DNA from: Actinomycetospora soli
Lineage (GTDB): Bacteria; Actinomycetota; Actinomycetes; Mycobacteriales; Pseudonocardiaceae
Assembly: GCF_021026295.1 (NCBI RefSeq)
Contig: NZ_JAJNDA010000029.1
Location: 1-51,969, forward strand
DNA length: 51,969 nucleotides
Direction of reading: 5' to 3'
The notes below the pieces were generated by a model. That model worked only from the letters and a program-made list of their open reading frames with translations, did not search any database and was not told the DNA's origin. The position numbers were made by a program, and so were the translations under genes. This document shows, piece by piece, positions 49,288 to 51,969 of this stretch. Numbering within the stretch: position 1 is the stretch's first letter; each line of letters begins with the position of its first letter.

Positions 49288-50355
49288 TCAGGGGCGGCGC
49301 TTGTCGATCCGCAGGTCGCCGGCGGTGACGGTGCGGCCGTGGTCCCCGGCGAGCAGGTCGTGGGGGTAACCGAGGTCGACGGCGCTGACGGCGTCGAGGC
49401 GGGCCAGGTGCTCGTCGGTGAGATCGACGTGCAGCGCTTCGAGGTTCCCGAGCAGCTGCTCGGCGGTGCGGGCGCCGATGACCGGGGCCGTTACCCCGGG
49501 GACCTGCAGGACCCAGGCGAGCGCGATCTGGGCGGGCCGGCGATCGGTCTCGGTGGCGATGTCCTGGACGACGTCGGCGATGCGCAGGGTCCGGTCGGTG
49601 ACCATGCCGAGAGCGGCGTTGAACCTCTTGCGGCCGCCCTCGCCTGCCGCGGGTTCGTCTCGGGCCAGGTCGGCTCGCCCGTATCTGCCGGCGAGCACGC
49701 CACCACCGATCGGTGAGAACGGGGTGACGCCGAGGCCCATCTCCCGGGCCATGGGCAGGAGGTCGCGTTCGGCGGTCCGGTTGATGAGGCTGTACTCGGG
49801 CTGCAGAGCGACCAACGGCGCCCAGCCCCGCAGGTCGGCGATGGCCTGCATCCGGGAGATCTCCCAGGCGGGGACGTTGGACATGCCCACGTAGAGGACC
49901 TTTCCCGCCCGGACCAGGTCGTCGAGGCCGCGCAGGACCTCCTCGACCGGGGTCGTGAAGTCCCAGACGTGGAGGTGGAGCAGGTCGATGTAGTCGGTGT
50001 CGAGCCGGCGCAGGCTGGCCTCGACCGAGGCGAACAGGCTCTTGCGGTGCGGGCCGCCGGAGTTCGGGTCGTCGGCCTGACGCAGCGTCGTGTACTTGGT
50101 GGCGACGACGAGGCGGTCCCGCTGGTCGCGGATGAACTCGCCCAGCATCCGCTCGGAACTACCGTCGGTGTAGGTGGAGGCGGTGTCGAGGAAGTTGCCG
50201 CCGCGCTCGACGTAGCGGTCGAACAGTGTCCGGGCCTGGTCCTTCTCGGCCCCCCAGCCCCACTCGGTGCCGAACGTCGCCGTACCCAGCGCGAGCGGTG
50301 AGACCCGGAGTCCGGAGCGGCCCAGCAACCGGTAGGTGTCCAGTGTCTGTGACAT
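49288..50355 (-). CDS. Aldo/keto reductase
   Basis: 355 aa, AKR barrel. LGRSGLRVSPLALGTATFGT, NFLDTASTYTDGSSERMLGE (catalytic Asp and Tyr), VVATKYTT (Lys), DLLHLHVWDFTTPVEEVLRG (His) and, for cofactor, PVIGARTAEQLLGNLEAL. NAD(P)H-dependent reduction of aldehydes or ketones; substrate unknown. ATG 50355 selected. Divergent from an XRE regulator, a common pair in actinobacteria. Confidence 0.9.
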   Translation of the reverse strand: MSQTLDTYRLLGRSGLRVSPLALGTATFGTEWGWGAEKDQARTLFDRYVERGGNFLDTASTYTDGSSERMLGEFIRDQRDRLVVATKYTTLRQADDPNSGGPHRKSLFASVEASLRRLDTDYIDLLHLHVWDFTTPVEEVLRGLDDLVRAGKVLYVGMSNVPAWEISRMQAIADLRGWAPLVALQPEYSLINRTAERDLLPMAREMGLGVTPFSPIGGGVLAGRYGRADLARDEPAAGEGGRKRFNAALGMVTDRTLRIADVVQDIATETDRRPAQIALAWVLQVPGVTAPVIGARTAEQLLGNLEALHVDLTDEHLARLDAVSAVDLGYPHDLLAGDHGRTVTAGDLRIDKRRP

Positions 50356-50440
50356 GCCTGCACGGTGGCCCGGTCGGCGGCGGTGGACCAGGGAGGGTTC
50401 TTCCCAGGAATGTCGGTCGTCGCCGCCGGGTTCTCCGGTC

Positions 50441-51271
50441 GTGATCACCGGGAGCCTCGACGCGGCGCAGGAGCTGGCGGTCTTCCTCCGGGCGCGACGG
50501 GAGAACCTCAGCCCGCAGGACGCCGGCCTGCCGCCCCGCCGACGGAACCGGCGGACGCCCGGCCTGCGTCGCGAGGAGGTCGCCGAGCTGGCGGGGATCA
50601 GCACCGACTACGTGGTGCGGTTGGAGCAGGCCCGCGGGCTGCGTCCGTCGCTGGAGGTGATTGAGGCCCTCTCCCGGGCACTGCACCTGGCTCCCGACGA
50701 GCGCGCGTATCTCGTGGGCCTGTCCGGGCGGCGTCCCCGTGAATCCGACGGCCCGACCACGACCGCGGCGCCGGCGCTCGCGCAGCTGGTCGAGGACCTG
50801 TCCCCGCGGCCGGCGATGTTGCTCAACTACCGCTACGACATCCTGGCCTGGAACGCTGCGATGGCCGGGCTCATGCTGGACTTCGACACGCTGCCGCCGT
50901 CGCGGCGGAATGCGGTCTGGCTGTGCCTGATGCATCCCCGTCTTCGCGAGTCCTACCTCGACCGGGAGGCCGTGGTCCGGGACGGGGTCGCGCATCTGCG
51001 CGTCGCGTGGGCCATGCACCCCGACGATCCCGCGTTGAACGCCCTGATCGCAGAGTGTCTGCGCCGCGAGGACGTCGCCCGGTGGTGGTCCGAGCCGGAC
51101 GTCGCCCTGTCCGGCCGGGGACACAAGGTCGTCCGGCACCCTGACCTCGGCCTCATCGCCACCGACTTCGAGGTGCTCGCGCCGCTCGCCGACCCGGACC
51201 AGGTCGTCGTCGTCCACCGCGCGGCCGACGACGGGAGCCGCATGGCGCTGGATCGGCTGGGCGCCGGTTGA
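50441..51271 (+). CDS. XRE-type regulator with MmyB-like ligand domain
   Basis: 276 aa from GTG 50441. HTH at about 10-75: LAVFLRARRENLSPQDAGLP, RRTPGLRREEVAELAGISTD YVVRLEQARGLRPS. The rest (MLLNYRYDILAWNAAMAGLM LDFD, RWWSEPDVALSGRGHKVVRH PDLGLIATDFEVLAPLADPD) is the MmyB-like PAS-type ligand domain. Likely controls the divergent aldo/keto reductase. An imperfect dyad CCAGGGA-N7-TCCCAGG (50388-50408) lies between the starts. Confidence 0.88.
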   Translation: MITGSLDAAQELAVFLRARRENLSPQDAGLPPRRRNRRTPGLRREEVAELAGISTDYVVRLEQARGLRPSLEVIEALSRALHLAPDERAYLVGLSGRRPRESDGPTTTAAPALAQLVEDLSPRPAMLLNYRYDILAWNAAMAGLMLDFDTLPPSRRNAVWLCLMHPRLRESYLDREAVVRDGVAHLRVAWAMHPDDPALNALIAECLRREDVARWWSEPDVALSGRGHKVVRHPDLGLIATDFEVLAPLADPDQVVVVHRAADDGSRMALDRLGAG

Positions 51272-51347
51272 TCTGCTCCTGGCCCGCGACGGTCCGCCGG
51301 CCAGGTCGGCCACGGGGATCTCCTTCGTCGTGGTGGGGGGACGGGCC

Positions 51348-51574
51348 TCAGACACCGGTGTAGGCGCCGGCGCGGATGTCGTCGATGAGAGTTGGGTCCG
51401 GTAGGCCGCCAGTCCAGGAGCTCGCGGGTCCGGGCGCTGGATCCGGTCATGGAGGTGGCGAAGAAGCCGCCGACGAAGCCGAAGTGCTCGTCGGCCCCGC
51501 TCGCGGGGTCGGACACGACCGGGAGGTCGAGGGCGGCGCCGATCGCCACCGCGATGTCCCTGGTCGGGCCTCCC
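51348..51574 (-). pseudogene. NAD-dependent epimerase/dehydratase (SDR), frameshifted C-terminal remnant
   Basis: Minus strand reads RDIAVAIGAALDLPVVSDPA, SGADEHFGFVGGFFATSMTG and SARTRELLDWRPTGP, the C-terminal part of an atypical SDR epimerase. One extra A at about 51393-51396 then shifts the frame; the shifted frame gives LIDDIRAGAYTGV and a stop at 51348-51350. Upstream the sequence runs into an eight-C tract (51567-51574), another likely frameshift point, and the Rossmann half is missing. Confidence 0.6.
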
Positions 51575-51619
51575 CCCCCGCGCGGCCGGGGCGACACACC
51601 GAGAGGTGCGACGTGAGGT

Positions 51620-51969
51620 TCAGGCCTCGAGTGCGTCGGACGGTCGTCGGGGCGCGAGGTGTTCGAGCCCGTGGCGGCGCAACAGGGCCCGGACAGCGGG
51701 AGCCCAGGCGGGGCCGAGTCGGGCCGAGGCGAGCAGGTCGAGGTCGACGAGCACGTCATCGGGGGAGCCGGAGCGGACGGTGCCCTCCGTGACGACCGCG
51801 ATCTCGTCGGCCCAGCGGTGTGCGAGGTCGACGTCGTGCGTCGAGAGCACGATGGTGGTGCCCGCGGCGTGCAGGTCCCCGAGCGTGGTCAGCGTGTCCT
51901 CGACGGCGGCGGGATCCAGACCGGCGGTGGGTTCGTCGAGCACGAGCAGCCGCGGTCGCATGGCCACGG
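51620..51969 (-). CDS. ABC transporter ATPase, C-terminal part (runs off the window)
   Basis: The visible 116 residues include the Walker B and D-loop (RPRLLVLDEPTAGLDPAAVE) and H-loop (GTTIVLSTHDVDLAHRWADE), then TEGTVRSGSPDDVL and a C-terminal extension ending RPSDALEA. The spacing and GS/SPDDVL end resemble ECF/CbiO-type cobalt or nickel ATPases. Walker A and signature motifs lie beyond 51969. Confidence 0.85.
   Translation of the reverse strand, partial: VAMRPRLLVLDEPTAGLDPAAVEDTLTTLGDLHAAGTTIVLSTHDVDLAHRWADEIAVVTEGTVRSGSPDDVLVDLDLLASARLGPAWAPAVRALLRRHGLEHLAPRRPSDALEA

Overview
The window is high-GC DNA with strong GC bias at third codon positions, frequent GTG starts and four-base GTGA/ATGA gene overlaps. 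It carries an actinobacterial gene set (DUF3040, DUF4232, LCP, GlxA-type AraC, BlaI/M56, F420/PPOX-type reductase, resorcylate catabolism). My best guess is a member of the Pseudonocardiales (Actinomycetospora/Pseudonocardia-like), a soil actinomycete. This is inferred from protein style, not from a marker gene. I saw no rRNA, tRNA or CRISPR array.

Layout. 0-3.5 kb is eroded: the right end of an ISL3-type element sits in an SGNH hydrolase remnant, followed by a membrane protein, a secreted peptidoglycan-binding protein behind a possible c-di-AMP riboswitch, and a TetR remnant. 3.5-6.1 kb holds a lipoprotein/membrane operon divergent from a BlaI-type repressor, with a convergent M56 peptidase. 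From 18.0 down to 6.5 kb nearly everything is on the minus strand: an OmpR-type two-component pair, a 29-aa membrane peptide, a BCCT transporter overlapping a class A PBP, an alanine/glycine symporter, a YihY protein, small exported proteins and NhaA. An 11-bp-phased direct repeat (half-site CCT[T/G][G/A]CG) precedes most of these units, which suggests one regulon of envelope and osmotic/ion functions.

18.1-21.3 kb has small exported or membrane proteins (DUF3040, DUF4232) and a decayed MFS transporter. 21.7-27.0 kb is a reactive-sulfur cluster: CstR-like sensor, MBL-fold persulfide dioxygenase with rhodanese domains, two rhodaneses, a TauE/SafE exporter, divergent DUF302 and a quinone-oxidoreductase-like protein. 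Two sites of the form TACCC-N4-GGGTA fit the regulator. 27.3-29.3 kb encodes a multicopper oxidase.

29.3-37.3 kb looks like an envelope-polymer module: two PAP2 phosphatases, a glycosyltransferase-like half protein, an LCP enzyme, a second two-component system, DedA, and a Wzz-like protein with a 47-aa partner. Several promoters there share a different 11-bp-phased repeat (TCTCAT/TTCACAT type). 37.3-42 kb is mixed: VIT1-type transporter, DUF305 lipoprotein, IS remnants, epoxide hydrolase, CMD protein and PPOX protein. 42-49.2 kb contains a GlxA-like regulator and a gamma-resorcylate pathway (flavin hydroxylase, decarboxylase, hydroxyquinol dioxygenase, divergent MFS transporter and IclR regulator). 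A long inverted repeat overlaps a near-consensus promoter between the two arms. Maleylacetate reductase, needed to finish that pathway, is not in the window. The end holds an aldo/keto reductase with a divergent XRE regulator, a frameshifted epimerase remnant and the start-truncated end of an ABC ATPase.
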